This document shows, piece by piece, positions 13,169 to 25,000 of a stretch of DNA of 64,000 nt; the stretch's first letter is position 1, and every line of letters starts with the position of its first letter. The notes beneath the pieces were generated by a model. It worked only from the letters and a program-made list of their open reading frames with translations. It had not been told where the DNA came from and made no database searches. The translations under genes were made by a program, and so were the position numbers. Origin of the DNA: Poecilobothrus nobilitatus (Eukaryota > Arthropoda > Insecta > Diptera > Dolichopodidae); assembly GCA_947095535.1 (NCBI GenBank), contig OX352773.1:261849590-261913589 (forward strand). The letters run 5' to 3'.

Positions 13169-13599
13169 CAGGGTGTCTGAAACTCAAAGGTCACGAAGAA
13201 CGGAGGTGTTAGAGAAGTTCATAAAAAACAAAAAAATATTCTGGAGGAGAGGGGGGTCTATTTCTAACGGTTTATTCCATTTTCAAAATCACCTATTCAC
13301 CTCAGCTTCAATTTAAGTTAATACACTTTTCTCTTATCTTTTACCGTTTTCAAGATAATTATCTAAATATAACCATGCCCATAATTTCAGCTAGCTAGCT
13401 ACCGTCATGTAACCGAATCTTCTATGTTATACAGGGGCAAAGATGTTTTTATTTCTTTAAAAAGTTAACGAAATTACTGTGAAGGCCGTTATCTCGAAAA
13501 CAGTTAGAAATAGACATCCTCCTCCAGAACAATTTTTTATTTGTAATGAACTTCTTTATCACCTTCGTTCTTTGTGACCTTTGAGTTTCGTACACCCTG
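13169..13599. mobile_element. TA-flanked palindromic MITE (Tc1/mariner-like), 431 bp
   Basis: The ends are CAGGGTGTCTGAAACTCAAA and, on the other strand, CAGGGTGTACGAAACTCAAA. Over the first 54 bases the two ends differ at about six positions, and inverted similarity continues for roughly 110 bp, through TTCTGGAGGAG and TCTATTTCTAAC. The element is flanked by TA on both sides, the usual target duplication of the Tc1/mariner group. A GCTAGCTAGCTA palindrome sits near the centre. There is no gene, so it must rely on a transposase supplied from elsewhere. Confidence 0.8.
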
Positions 13600-14407
13600 T
13601 ATATGTTTTAAGAAAGATATGATATCAAATTTTGTTCAAAGTTTATGGTGTTTTTTTTGTTTTGTTTTAAAAAAACAATAAAAATGTAAAAGAATTCTTT
13701 AAATCGAATTAAAACATTATTTTTCCAAAAAAAAAAAAATTCAACAGAATTATGTCTGCTTGAAAAGTTATTGAGATTAAAACTGAGATTTTGTTTTTTT
13801 TCCAAAATTAAGAAAATATAAAAGATATTTTAAAAAAATTTCTGGAGATTTTTAAAAACCATCAACATATGAGGACATTCATTTTACTTGAACATCAGAA
13901 ATTCAGAGTAAAATAAAAATTTGTGCGCCTTCTATATTAGATATTTGATATTTGGAAACTTTAAATAAAAAAGACAGTTAATCAAAGGTAAAACCGAAGT
14001 TTTAAAAATGATCAAAAAGACAATAAAAAGCATTTTAAAGCTGTGATTATACTTTTGCACTAAAAATTTTTAATTTTTTTTTAGATTTTTTTATATAAGA
14101 ATAAATTGTGAAAAAAGGGTCACTTTCTTTAGTCTTAAAGTTAAGAAAAGCCATTAAGAAAATCCATTAAGAAAAGCCATTAAGACATGTAAAATTATAA
14201 TATAATACTATGGAACTTTAATATTTATATTTAACTTACGATAAATTTGCATATAGTTGCATAAGTTACAAGTATCTAAAAATCGAGAATTTTACCCTTA
14301 ACAGATCTTAATTTAGAGCAAGCATCTAATGTTTTTTCTCGTATAACTTATGGCTAAGACTCTACGATCTTTAACGTACCAATCCATTTATAATTAGTAC
14401 AATTTAA

Positions 14408-14872
14408 AAACGAGGAACAGTGTAGAAATGATCATGTAAATTTTAGGATACCCGAATGAACATAAAATATGCTGTTTCCATAAAATTTTTTTTCCTTCTT
14501 TACATAAAATCATCTTTTAGAACTTTTAAAGACATCTAACCTAATTAAGCAACCATTCTGAGATATATTTATGTAAATTTTGTAGTCGTATGACAGTTGC
14601 TCGACTTCGTTGCGCCACAACGTTGTGTTAGATCAATCAAATTTTACAGAGGTTAACTTCTTATGATAGAATTTGAAATATCCATATAGTTTTAAAAAAA
14701 CGAACGTACTCAGCTAAATTGAACTCAGTAGAAACAGAATTTAATTTTGAGCAAGAACATAATTTATGTATATATACTTTTTCATATATATTATGTCGTC
14801 TGATGTTATAAACCTAATGGCAAATTTATCATACTCTTGAATTATGTTTATACAAGAATTATAACAGGTTGA
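14408..14872 (+). repeat. Repeat family A, degraded copy 2
   Basis: The start ACGAGGAACAGTGTAGAAAT resembles the family A start. ATACCCGAATGAACATAAAATATG and the end ATCATACTCTTGAATTATGTTTATAC match the copy at 50.4 kb. The central landmark GTAGTCGTATGACAGTTGC is the diverged unit core. The (CGGA)n tract and end hairpin are not recognisable, so this is an old copy. Confidence 0.45.
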
Positions 14873-15788
14873 AATTGTTAAAGAAAATAATAAAGATGAT
14901 GCGAGATTACAAAATATATATATTTACCGTTATTTTTGTTACATTCTTAGAAAACAAAAACATTTATGTAAAAATTTTAATAATAAATATTTAATAATTT
15001 TTGACATTAAATATATTTAATAAACTATTTTTATTAATTTATTTTATGCAACTTAATTATCTTGTATATGAATATTATTATCATTAATATGTTTTAATAT
15101 GTTTTTTTTTTTAGTTTTTAATTTTGTTTTTATACCTTAAAGATACAAAATATACTTACGATAGTTATACCTTTGAGACAAAATATTAAATTTAATTATA
15201 AAGTCTATAAGTAAATCAAACATTATCTGAATTACCATCATTGGGGAGTTTTCAAGAAATGATGAAAAAGAATATAAAGAAATTTTTATTTTAATAATCT
15301 ATGTATAAAATTATCTCTTTTATTTTTCTTAAAGTTTCGTATATATATGCATATGCATCTTTTGATCCATAAGATATCAATAAATTATTAAGTATCAACT
15401 GTTGCTGCTTTACTTTATTTACCTGCAAGCATCATACAAATATATTATACTATGTATAGAGTGCGTAGAAAATTTATATTCAATTCTATAAATTTTATTA
15501 TATTCAACATCTTTATTATGATGGTATCTTTTATAATGAAATTAACAATGATAAGAGTTACCAGCTGGTATTGTATAATTAAAATTACAATTTTGATTAA
15601 TAGTTTTTTGAAGTTTCATGTTAAGTTTTATTATAGCTGCATGTTTGCTAAAAAAAACAAGATATATATGTACATCATAAAATATTTTATTAATATATCT
15701 TTTGTTAAAATTTCTAATCAGAATTTACCATATTATGTTTTGGATATTAGGTTGAACTTTCAGAAATTTTAGTTATATATTTCCCTCT

Positions 15789-15990
15789 GAGGTCTCGGCG
15801 GCCTATTGGGTAAGAGCGTATAACATAGCGTAGCTATGTAAATACCGAGGGAGTGTGGCTTCGAATCTCACACACGTTGTAAGAGTTATTCCCCCCATAC
15901 GACATTTACAGCCACGGCTAAACAGGAAAGGTTGTGTAATTTCTTGTCCACATTTATATGGCAGAGAAATGCATAAAAAAGAATAAAAAT
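15789..15990 (+). mobile_element. tRNA-derived SINE family S, copy 1
   Basis: An A-box-like GGCCTATTGGGTAAGAGCG and, about 55 bases later, a B-box GGCTTCGAATCTCAC form the RNA polymerase III promoter of a tRNA-like head. The shared tail follows: CACACGTTGTAAGAG, TTACAGCCACGGCTAAACAGG, TGTGTAATTT, TATATGGCAGAGAAATG, and an A-rich end. Near-matching flanks TTTCCCTCT (15780-15788) and TTTCCCTTCT (15990-15999) look like an imperfect target duplication. SINEs have no protein and move with LINE enzymes. Confidence 0.8.
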
Positions 15991-16864
15991 TTCCCTTCTC
16001 ACATTCCTACAACAGATTATTTAAGGCTCTTTAAATTTTTTTAGAAATTTATACAATTTACAATATAATTTTTGTATAATTTTTTTCATATTTTAAGTTA
16101 TTTTAATATTCTGTACTACTATTTGCATAATATTTATCTAAATTTCTTTACTATAGGTAAAATGTAAAGTTAAATACTCAGCGATTCATTGAAATTTTTT
16201 ATTGCATTTTATGAATCACCGTACCACATATATATACTTTATTAACAAACAATATTTTTATTAACAACAATAAAATGTAATTTTTTTTATAATTTGATAA
16301 TGTGAAGATTTTGAATATATGGTAACTCTGCACGTATAAAATTATAATATACAAGAATTATAAACTAAAAAGAAGTTACATTTCCTATAAAAGAACGCTT
16401 AAGTTTTCATTTAAATTTAATGGGATCATATCGAAGAAATAAAATTCATTGTAGCAAATGGTAAGTACCTTTATCTATTTTTATTTTAAATTAAATATAT
16501 TACATATAAATATATATATTATTTATTTATTAAAATGTATCTATATGCATAAACTTATAAACATGCAAGTTAACTTGAAATTTTTTGCTCGTTACTTATG
16601 TTGAAAATAAAATATAAATCAATTTATTTGATTATTTTTGTCTGTTCATTGTATTGTATATTATGTATATTAATTATTATGTATGTATATATATTTATGT
16701 ATATGAATCTGTTTATGTATTTTATTTCTCCACATTTTTAGATTTTATAGGAATAAGAATTTTATAATTTCATAAAGTTAGATTAAAATTGGGAAAAATG
16801 TTACAAAGCTTAGTTATAGATTGCATAATATCAGGCGGTTAGTTTCAGTCAAAATTATTTTTAA

Positions 16865-17326
16865 CATGCAAGTAAGGTGTTATATTATACTGCTGCACGT
16901 TGTAATCCACTGATGGCCCTGATTCTATAGTAAAATAATAATAATATTAATAAGAATACTAATACTAATACCAATAATAACAGCCGCCACAGTAACAGTG
17001 GGGGTTGCCTTCAATAATTACCTCATGTAGTAAGGTGTTATATACTACTTACATGTTGTAACTGTTGTAACGGCTATAGTCACTGTTAGCAAAATAGTAA
17101 TAATAATAGGCGGATTCATTGTTTCCTTACAGTCCCACTCCCAATTCAATGTTTCCGTATCCATTGCCTATCCTTTCCTGTCCCTACTCCCTAGCCAATA
17201 TACTGCGTTCGCAGATAAGAGTTTCATCCGTAAGGGTTTAGTCAGTAAGAATCTGACACTACCAAGGGGGATTCTTGGAAGATTCTTTGGAAGATTCCCA
17301 CCTCCCTTAGGAAAAAAAAAAAAAAC
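16865..17326 (+). repeat. Poly(A)-tailed hairpin-rich repeat family T, copy 1
   Basis: The order is AAGTAAGGTGTTATA, CTGCTGCACGTTGTAATCCA, an (AAT)n microsatellite, ACAGTGGGGGTTGCCTTCAA, TAGGCGGATTCATTGTTTCC, CTAGCCAATATACTGCGTTC, GTTTAGTCAGTAAGAATCTG, and CCCACCTCCCTTAGG, ending in a 14-base poly(A). The 52.4-53.0 kb copy follows the same order closely. The poly(A) end implies retrotransposition, perhaps as the 3' tail of a LINE or as a SINE. No coding frame is seen. Confidence 0.7.
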
Positions 17327-20300
17327 GCATCAACTTTTGTACGATCGATATACGTATGGTATGATGTTTTTCTGAAACTTATGTTACCGGTTGACAGGAT
17401 CTTTGTAGTAGAATATATTATGGGCTAACAGACAAATAAAATTATTGCATTTTAGTCACATTTGATTTTTCTGTGAAAGTAGTTTTAGGTGTTCCATTAG
17501 TGATTTAGATTACTGATTATTCTTAATATTTTCTTTCTAATTACATTTAAAATCAAATATCGTGTAATGAAAGTTTGGTTATAGACAATAACACTCTTAA
17601 TTAATTAGGTTCATTAAAAGTTTAGAAGAATTTCACTTAAATATATATTTTAGGTTATTTTACCTTAACTTAAAACTTTAAATTTATAATAACTTAAAAT
17701 TTTCTTTTGACTTAAATAAAAATAACGGTTATTATAATTGCGATAAATATTTATATTTTTTTTTGTTAAATTTTTATTATAAAACCTAAATATTGAGTTC
17801 ATTTAAAGACATTGCGAGTAAAAAAGAAGAAAGAGAATATTTTTTTTTATATCAGGTATAAACCATGTCAAACTAGTCGATTTTTTACGTAGCATTGCGT
17901 AAGGTCGTGTACTTAACGCGTACATTTTTTTAGCCGTAATGCGTACATATGTATATATGTGTATACTTATATATTTCATATATATTATATGGAAACTTGA
18001 ATATAAAAAAAAATTAGGGTTTTTTTTTTTATTGCTGTTAATTTTTTAATAAAAATTATTTTTACTGCCAAAATTTGACGTTGTGGTTTGTGGTTTGTTG
18101 TATTTAACTAAGTACGGTATTATTAAAGAAGAAACGATATGATTTTATGGTTTTGTTTTATGTTTATAAAAAATAAGAGAAGAAAAAAATCTAAAGTGTT
18201 GATATAAAGTGAAGTTGTCTTTTTTTAACATTTTTTAAATATTTATAAAAATTTTCCTTTAGCACAAAATAGGTGAACCGTTTAACAGGTAAATTATAAA
18301 TGAAATATTAAATTTTGGAGTATTTAAATTAAAAAAAAAAAATACAATAAAAACGTATTTTCCTTTAATTAAAACAAGGTAATTACAAATATTGTAATAT
18401 GAGATTATTTCTATGGTTTGTTTTAAACATTGTTGATGGATGTGTGATTGCTTTAATTTTGGTTAGTTTTTATGAGTTTATTTTAGCTAATCTAAAGGAA
18501 AAGATGTTAATCCCTTAATTTGCAGTTGTATTTGTTTGTGTTGTTTAAATTTGTATCTAAATAAGTGCTGGTCTATAAGCCATGGTCCAAAACATGATCC
18601 AAGAAATGGTTCTGGAGGGTCCCAAATAACTATGTGATAAGTTGAGTTTACTTCTGCCAGTTGATTACAACTTTTCAGAGCTATCTAAGTTTTTATGAGC
18701 CAACGTTTTGAGTTCGTTGGTAAAATAAGAATATTTGGTAAAAATTATGGGTAGATGTAGTTCGAAAGTGGTAATATTATTTATTTGATACCCATAATCG
18801 TTTTAATTCTGTTAAGAAAATATGAATATAAATAAAATAGAGGTTATGAAATTTGGTGTTGGGTGTTGGACATGTAGAAAATCTGACAGTAAAAAAGATG
18901 AATAGAAATTCTTATATTTATTCACAATATAAATAAAAAATTTAATCTGCAACAAACAGACAACATTATTGAATTTATTGATTCTTCGTAAGAAGTTATC
19001 AAGGAAGAAATATAATAACAATTTTAGTTACAATTTCGTATTTTTTTATGTTTGTGACATGTTCTTTTATTTTAATGAAAATTCTGAAGTTTAATGCATG
19101 TATGTAGTTTTATGTAGGTAGAGATAAAATTTTTCTTAAGATTGTGTTGAAAAATCATTCCATTTTTTTTTTTTTTTTTAAAGATAAAGTCAGATTTATT
19201 ATATTATAAAAGTGTTGAATATTTTGACATTTTATTTGATTTCTAAAATCAATAATAGGTAATACAAGTATTCATACTTAGTTAAAAAAGTTTTCATACA
19301 GCTTTGAATTTTTAATACACAACTTAAATATTTTGAGAATTAATTTAAAAGTCAACCCGAAGGTAATACTTTCAGTTCAAAAAAAAAAAAAAAATTGTAA
19401 TGAAGTTTGTGATATACAGTGATATACTTAAAAGTGATATACTTTTTACATTTATTTGCCTTTTAAAGTAAAAATAATATTTATTGTATATTAAAAATGT
19501 ATTTCTAATCATGATATTGACAGAACAAGACAATTTAACAGAACCAAATAAGTAATAATAAATATATACATATATGTATATACAAAAAAAAACAAAAGTC
19601 AAGTTAACATTAATACAAGAAAGAAAGATACAAGATCAAAGAAACTGAAGATAATTTATGTTATACAAAAAAAAAAAAAAATCAGAAAATCTGACAATCT
19701 TTGTGAAAGAGAAACAATCATCAATACTTTATTTCAACTTATTTGTATTTTAATCATCTTTGATAATATCAACTATACTAGTATCAAATCGTTTATACAC
19801 TATTGTTATATGAGTATTCTTTTGTCTTAGGGACACAATATTTATAGATTAAAATAATTTTATAGATAATTTAAATCGGTTTGTTTTACAATTTAGATAT
19901 TTGAAAAATGAGAAAATTATATACTTATGTTATATATATATGCAAATTATTATATAATCTATATATATCTACTTATATACAGTATTAATACATATTAAAA
20001 ATTTAAATGCATAAGTACTTATAATTTTTGCTTTAGTTTCCAAGTTGCATATTTCCCAACATAGATTTGTTTTGATTTTAAGTTCAAAAGAAGTGTATCT
20101 ACGAGTATATATGTACATAGTTACAAAATAAAACAGAATAAATAGTACAAATATGTATACTAAAGTTGTCAACCTATAATTTGACTAAAAAATAGGCGTT
20201 TGTATGTTAAAGTTTTACTTTCGTCATAACCAACCTCTCGCAAAAAAGATGTAGGTTGGGTAGAAAGTAAATTTTGTGGCTGAGAAACATCAGCGAATGG

Positions 20301-21845
20301 ACAGGTTTTCATACGGTGGGATAACTAATGCATAAGGTGTAAAATAGAGAGAACTTCACAAATATCATGGCGGATATCCAATAGTACATAATTAGATCAA
20401 TTGAATTCTTTTAATTTTCAACCTTTTTTTATGGTTTTATGGTTCAACCTTTACATGGACAATTATGTTTCTTATTTTATCTTAAATTTTCTTGCCTTGG
20501 CCGATCAGTACATTAATATACTAAAAAACATATGTATAACCTATTGTTTGGTCATAAAAGAGAGGAGCCGTGCTCGTTCCATTCCTCTATAATGTCTTTC
20601 GATGATTCCCGCCTACCATCGCAAAAAAAAAAGAAAAAAAATTTATACATAAGAAATAGTACCGTATCGTATATGCGGAAAGTTCATGTAACAGTTTTCC
20701 ATGTATAATAGCTGACGTTAACAAACGAATCGAATCATACAAACTATACTTCAAACTATATGCAATGTCTCAGACAAATTTTTTAATTTGACATAAAAAC
20801 TGATATAGTTTAGTATTAAAGAAAACTGAAGTACATAACAAAATATTTACTTTAATGATGGTGATATACTTTGATGATTTTTTTTAAAAAAAATATTTAG
20901 ATTGTGAAACAGAAGTAACTATTCTAAGGTTACAACTGTTAATACAGTGAATTCGTTTGACATATTAATACAACAAATTGTCCACAAAGTTTGAAGTTAA
21001 TCAGTTAAACTAATCATAGCCAAGATTTATAGCTCAGATATACATATAAGAAATATTCATTTTCAATACTTTTGATATTGTGCATTATTTCCTGAGTGCA
21101 AAATTTAATGCAACGATACAAAAAAAATAAATTAATTTTTTTACTTTAACTGTCACAAAACTTGATCTAACCAACCAACCGGTACTGAATATACTCCCTA
21201 TTATTATAATTTTTGATTTCATACTTATGCTGTATTCACTCACATTTTATGTTATGGCATGTGATGTTAAAAAACAAAAATAAAAAAAAAACTACTCGTT
21301 GACATTTTTCTCTTTTTTTAAATTTTTATATTTTTTTTTTTTGGTTTTTTATTCGTGGTTTTTTTTCGTGTTTTTTTTTTTTCATTTTTTATTTTATGTG
21401 AATTTTATCAGTTTTATTATACAGACGATTGGCGGTATTATGCCACAGGTATTAAATGTTTGTGTGATTTTGGTTTTAATTTTTATTTGCATATAAACAA
21501 ATTAGTGACATGAGCATTTAAGAGTATTAAAGAGTATTCATAAAAAAAAATAAATGATTGTTTGTTTTTTTTTTGTTTTTGTGAACGAAAAAGTTAAGTA
21601 CTATAAACATACATGAAAATGCAGCAAACAGGCCAATGTAATTCCGAAAACAAAAATTAATTGATAATGCCAGAAATATGGGAGTAAAAAAGAAAAAAAG
21701 AAGAAGAAAAGTACATTTTTTATTTAAATTTAATTGAATTCCATACAGCGGCATCAGAGTCGGATCAATGCATTTTTGAAGGAATGCACACTGATTAATG
21801 TAAAATAAAGAATTCCTGCTGGTGTACATATATATTGTAACTAAT
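17327..21845. other. AT-rich non-coding DNA with two unexplained GC-richer patches
   Basis: Mostly homopolymer-rich sequence. Around 18560-18720 a minus-strand segment encodes an unusual WDPPEPFLGSCFGPW stretch (see findings). Around 20220-20630 a GC-richer segment ends in an A-rich run (CGCAAAAAAAAAAG) and may be an unrecognised retroelement tail. Nothing else is supported. Confidence 0.5.
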
Positions 21846-22024
21846 AACTCTGAAGGATATCGACGACCGAGTGATTAAATACATGTCGTATTACCCGAGT
21901 ACATGTTGGGTACCTGAAAGTTTTCTGGCGTTTTTGATGACTACTAGTACGTTTGAAGTCGCCCCGCTGTTCTAGAGTCTAGTAATTATTGATGCGATAG
22001 CCTACCCTTTACGAATAAAAAAAC
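21846..22024 (+). repeat. Possible tRNA-Ser-like SINE relic
   Basis: This GC-richer island contains CGACCGAGTGATTAAATAC, close to the A-box region of serine tRNAs (GGCCGAGTGGTTAAGGC). A weak B-box candidate, GGGTACCTGAAAG, lies about 45 bases later. It ends in an A-rich tail near 22015. Only one copy is visible in the window, so family membership cannot be confirmed. Confidence 0.35.
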
Positions 22025-25000
22025 AAAACAAACAACTAAATAACTATCAAGTTCTTATTAGAGGAAGCTAAAAATTACCATTTTCTTATAAAGAAAAAAA
22101 TTTTTTAAAAAACTAATAATGCAGATAAAAAAAATTTAAAAATCACTTCAATCTATGATTTTAATACATAATTATAGAATTTCATGAAGCAAATCTTAAT
22201 ATTTCTAATTTTTAATTATCCCCTTCTCCGACTGGATGACTAAGTTGCTGAACTTTGGCCGTCAACATAGAAATTTTAATTATGTTAATTTGTGGCTGCT
22301 CTAAAAAGAGTTGACAGACCAATACTTTAATTTTGTTAAATTTTTCGTTTACCTATGTGGGGAAAAATTTTTGTGAGAAGATTTATCAGTTACGTTCCTG
22401 TATGTATAGAATGTTTCCAAAATTTTAAGAAGTTTGAATTTTAATCAAGAATACAAGAATATAAAAAAAGTATTTAATTTGATGATGATTTAATTAAGTG
22501 ATGATTTCATTGGATGGTTGAGTTATAATGAAAATTTTACGTGTTTTTTTGTTCGTGTAACGCATTACATAATTTTTGTTAATTATCTGCATCCAATTAA
22601 TTTAATACTTTAAATCCTTAACATAAAAACAAAAAAAAATATTTGATTAAAACTGAACTTCCAAAGTTAAATAATAAGGGCTTTTTTAATCTCTTATACT
22701 ATAAGGAACTAAACGGATCAAATGAGAAGCATAAAGACTTGTAACATCGAAAATGTTTTAATTTATATTGGAAATATATTTGGATATAAATACCTGTCTG
22801 TTATTTAATAACCGTTCCTGAATGTACAATATAACTATGGCATAACTATATATATGTATAACTGACGGAAGAATATCATGAAGGTATATGTATTGAAATC
22901 AGCAGGAGATTGGTTTTAGGTGGTAAATTTTATAAATTTTTTTTAAGTTTTTTTTTTTGTATTAAAGCTAAAAAAAAAAGCATGTGATAAGTGTCGAGTT
23001 GGACGGAAATGTTTAAAATAAAAAAAAAACAACTATGTATATAGGGAAAAAATGTGTGAAATTAAAAACAAAGAAATAACAAAAAAAAAAAAAAAAACTA
23101 TGAATCAATTGAATGCAATGCTCCGTATTATATGCTATAACTTGCATCATAGTCGGTAATTTTCTATTGAAGATGAAAAGAATGCATAAATTTTGGTTCT
23201 AGTTCTTTTTTTTTTGATTTTTGTTTTTTTTTTTTTAATATTTTTAATTTGAGATGACCTGCATGTTATTTTATTTTGTTTTGTTTTATTTTGTGGAGCG
23301 CCTGTCATATCTGTAGGAAATATGCATGAACATTCTGTTTTTTATTTTCTTTTTTTAAATAACTTAGACATTTTTCAAATAAAATTTTATTAAAAAATTA
23401 AAATGTAATAAAATAAATAAAAAGTAGGAAATTGTTAAATAAATTCCAAAAAAAAAAAAAAAAAAGAAACGAAAACAAAATCAAAAAAGAAAAAAAATAT
23501 ATTTCTAAGTATGTGTATGTGTAAAAGTGTTAAATAGAATTTCATTTAATTTGATTTTAATTTCATTTAGAATTAAAAATAGGTTTTTGTGTAAATTTTT
23601 CTTTTTTGCCCAACAATTATGAATTTATGAATCATTAAATATTGTAATTTGTTGATTCAAATTTTCTGGTATTATAATATTTAATGTTACTTTTGTAATC
23701 AGTAAGTTATAGCTATTTCAATGCATCAATTATTTAAAAACCGACAAAAAATTGTTAAGTCACATTAGTCCTTTATTTTTAAGAGATTCTTAAAATTACA
23801 GAGTAACTGATTTTTACTTTTCTAATAATTTCAATGCATTGTTATAGAGGTAAAAGGGAATACCCTGATTTCTTAGACAACTCTAAAATCTCTCCTATTT
23901 TTCGGAATTTTGTTATAGGTGCAAATGTAGTGACGTCTTAAGATCAATATATGTTGTTATTTAAATGTTCTTATTAGATAGCATGTTAAAAGAATTTGGG
24001 GTATTATTTCATTTTAATTTGGGGGGGGTATTTCACTTTATTGCGGGAATATTATTTCTTTTTGAATTTTGGGTGTTATTTCATAATGCAATAATCTCTA
24101 ATTTTTCTAATAATTAATTAATTAATTCTTCTAATTTTATTTTTTTAGAGAATTATTTCTTGCGGGGTTATTTCCCGGTAGTCATTCTGTAATATATTAT
24201 AATATTTATATCAATCGATATTGAAAAGGTTCTTTTTTACAACATTTAAATCAGGTAAGGTCCATAATTGTTATAACATTGGGTAGCTTTCAAAATAGTA
24301 ATTGAATTTTTTTTTTAACATTCAAAACAGATAAATAGAGTTGATTTAATCAATGTTTGCAGTAAGTTAATGTCTTTCCGTGTTTGAACCCATAATTTTT
24401 ATAGAAAGAAAATGAAGATCCTATAGATACTCTAGACTATAGGTCTAGAGTTTAGTTCTACATATTTTTGATTCGTTAGTATACCAGAAAGAACTACTGT
24501 TCTCTGATGGGACTAAGACAAGTTAAGGGTTTGTTTTTAATCTATTCAATAGTAAGAGATTGTTTTGAATGTCCTCTGAATTTTAGGAAATTTTTAAGAT
24601 TTAATGGCATCTTCAATTAACATGTAAAAAAAAACTTATCAATTTTTTGAATTTTTGATATTATTGCAAAAAACAAATAAAGTTAAATTATAAATTTAAG
24701 TTATTTCCAAAAAAAAATTTTATTTTTAAAATAATGAGAGTTAAAAATTTTTTTTAGAAGAAAAAAAAAAAACAAAAGAAATACCATTTTTTTTTTTGTT
24801 TTAAATAAACTTTAAAAAAAATTTATTTTCAGACTTCAGAAGAGTTTTTTTTTTTTTTTGAATTTATTGAAAAAAAATTAGAAAAAAGAAGAAAAGTATT
24901 AGAATGAGAAAACTGGACCTTAACTTTTTTAAATTTTTTTGCACAAATAAATTTAGTTTTTTTGTTTTATTTTTTTTTTTTTTTATTATTTTTGTCTAGC

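Noticed and set aside
21299..21496. 65-codon frame rich in phenylalanine
   Set aside because: It is made of poly(T) runs; low-complexity hydrophobic text of this sort arises by chance in AT-rich DNA. Many other short frames in the window were dropped for the same reason.
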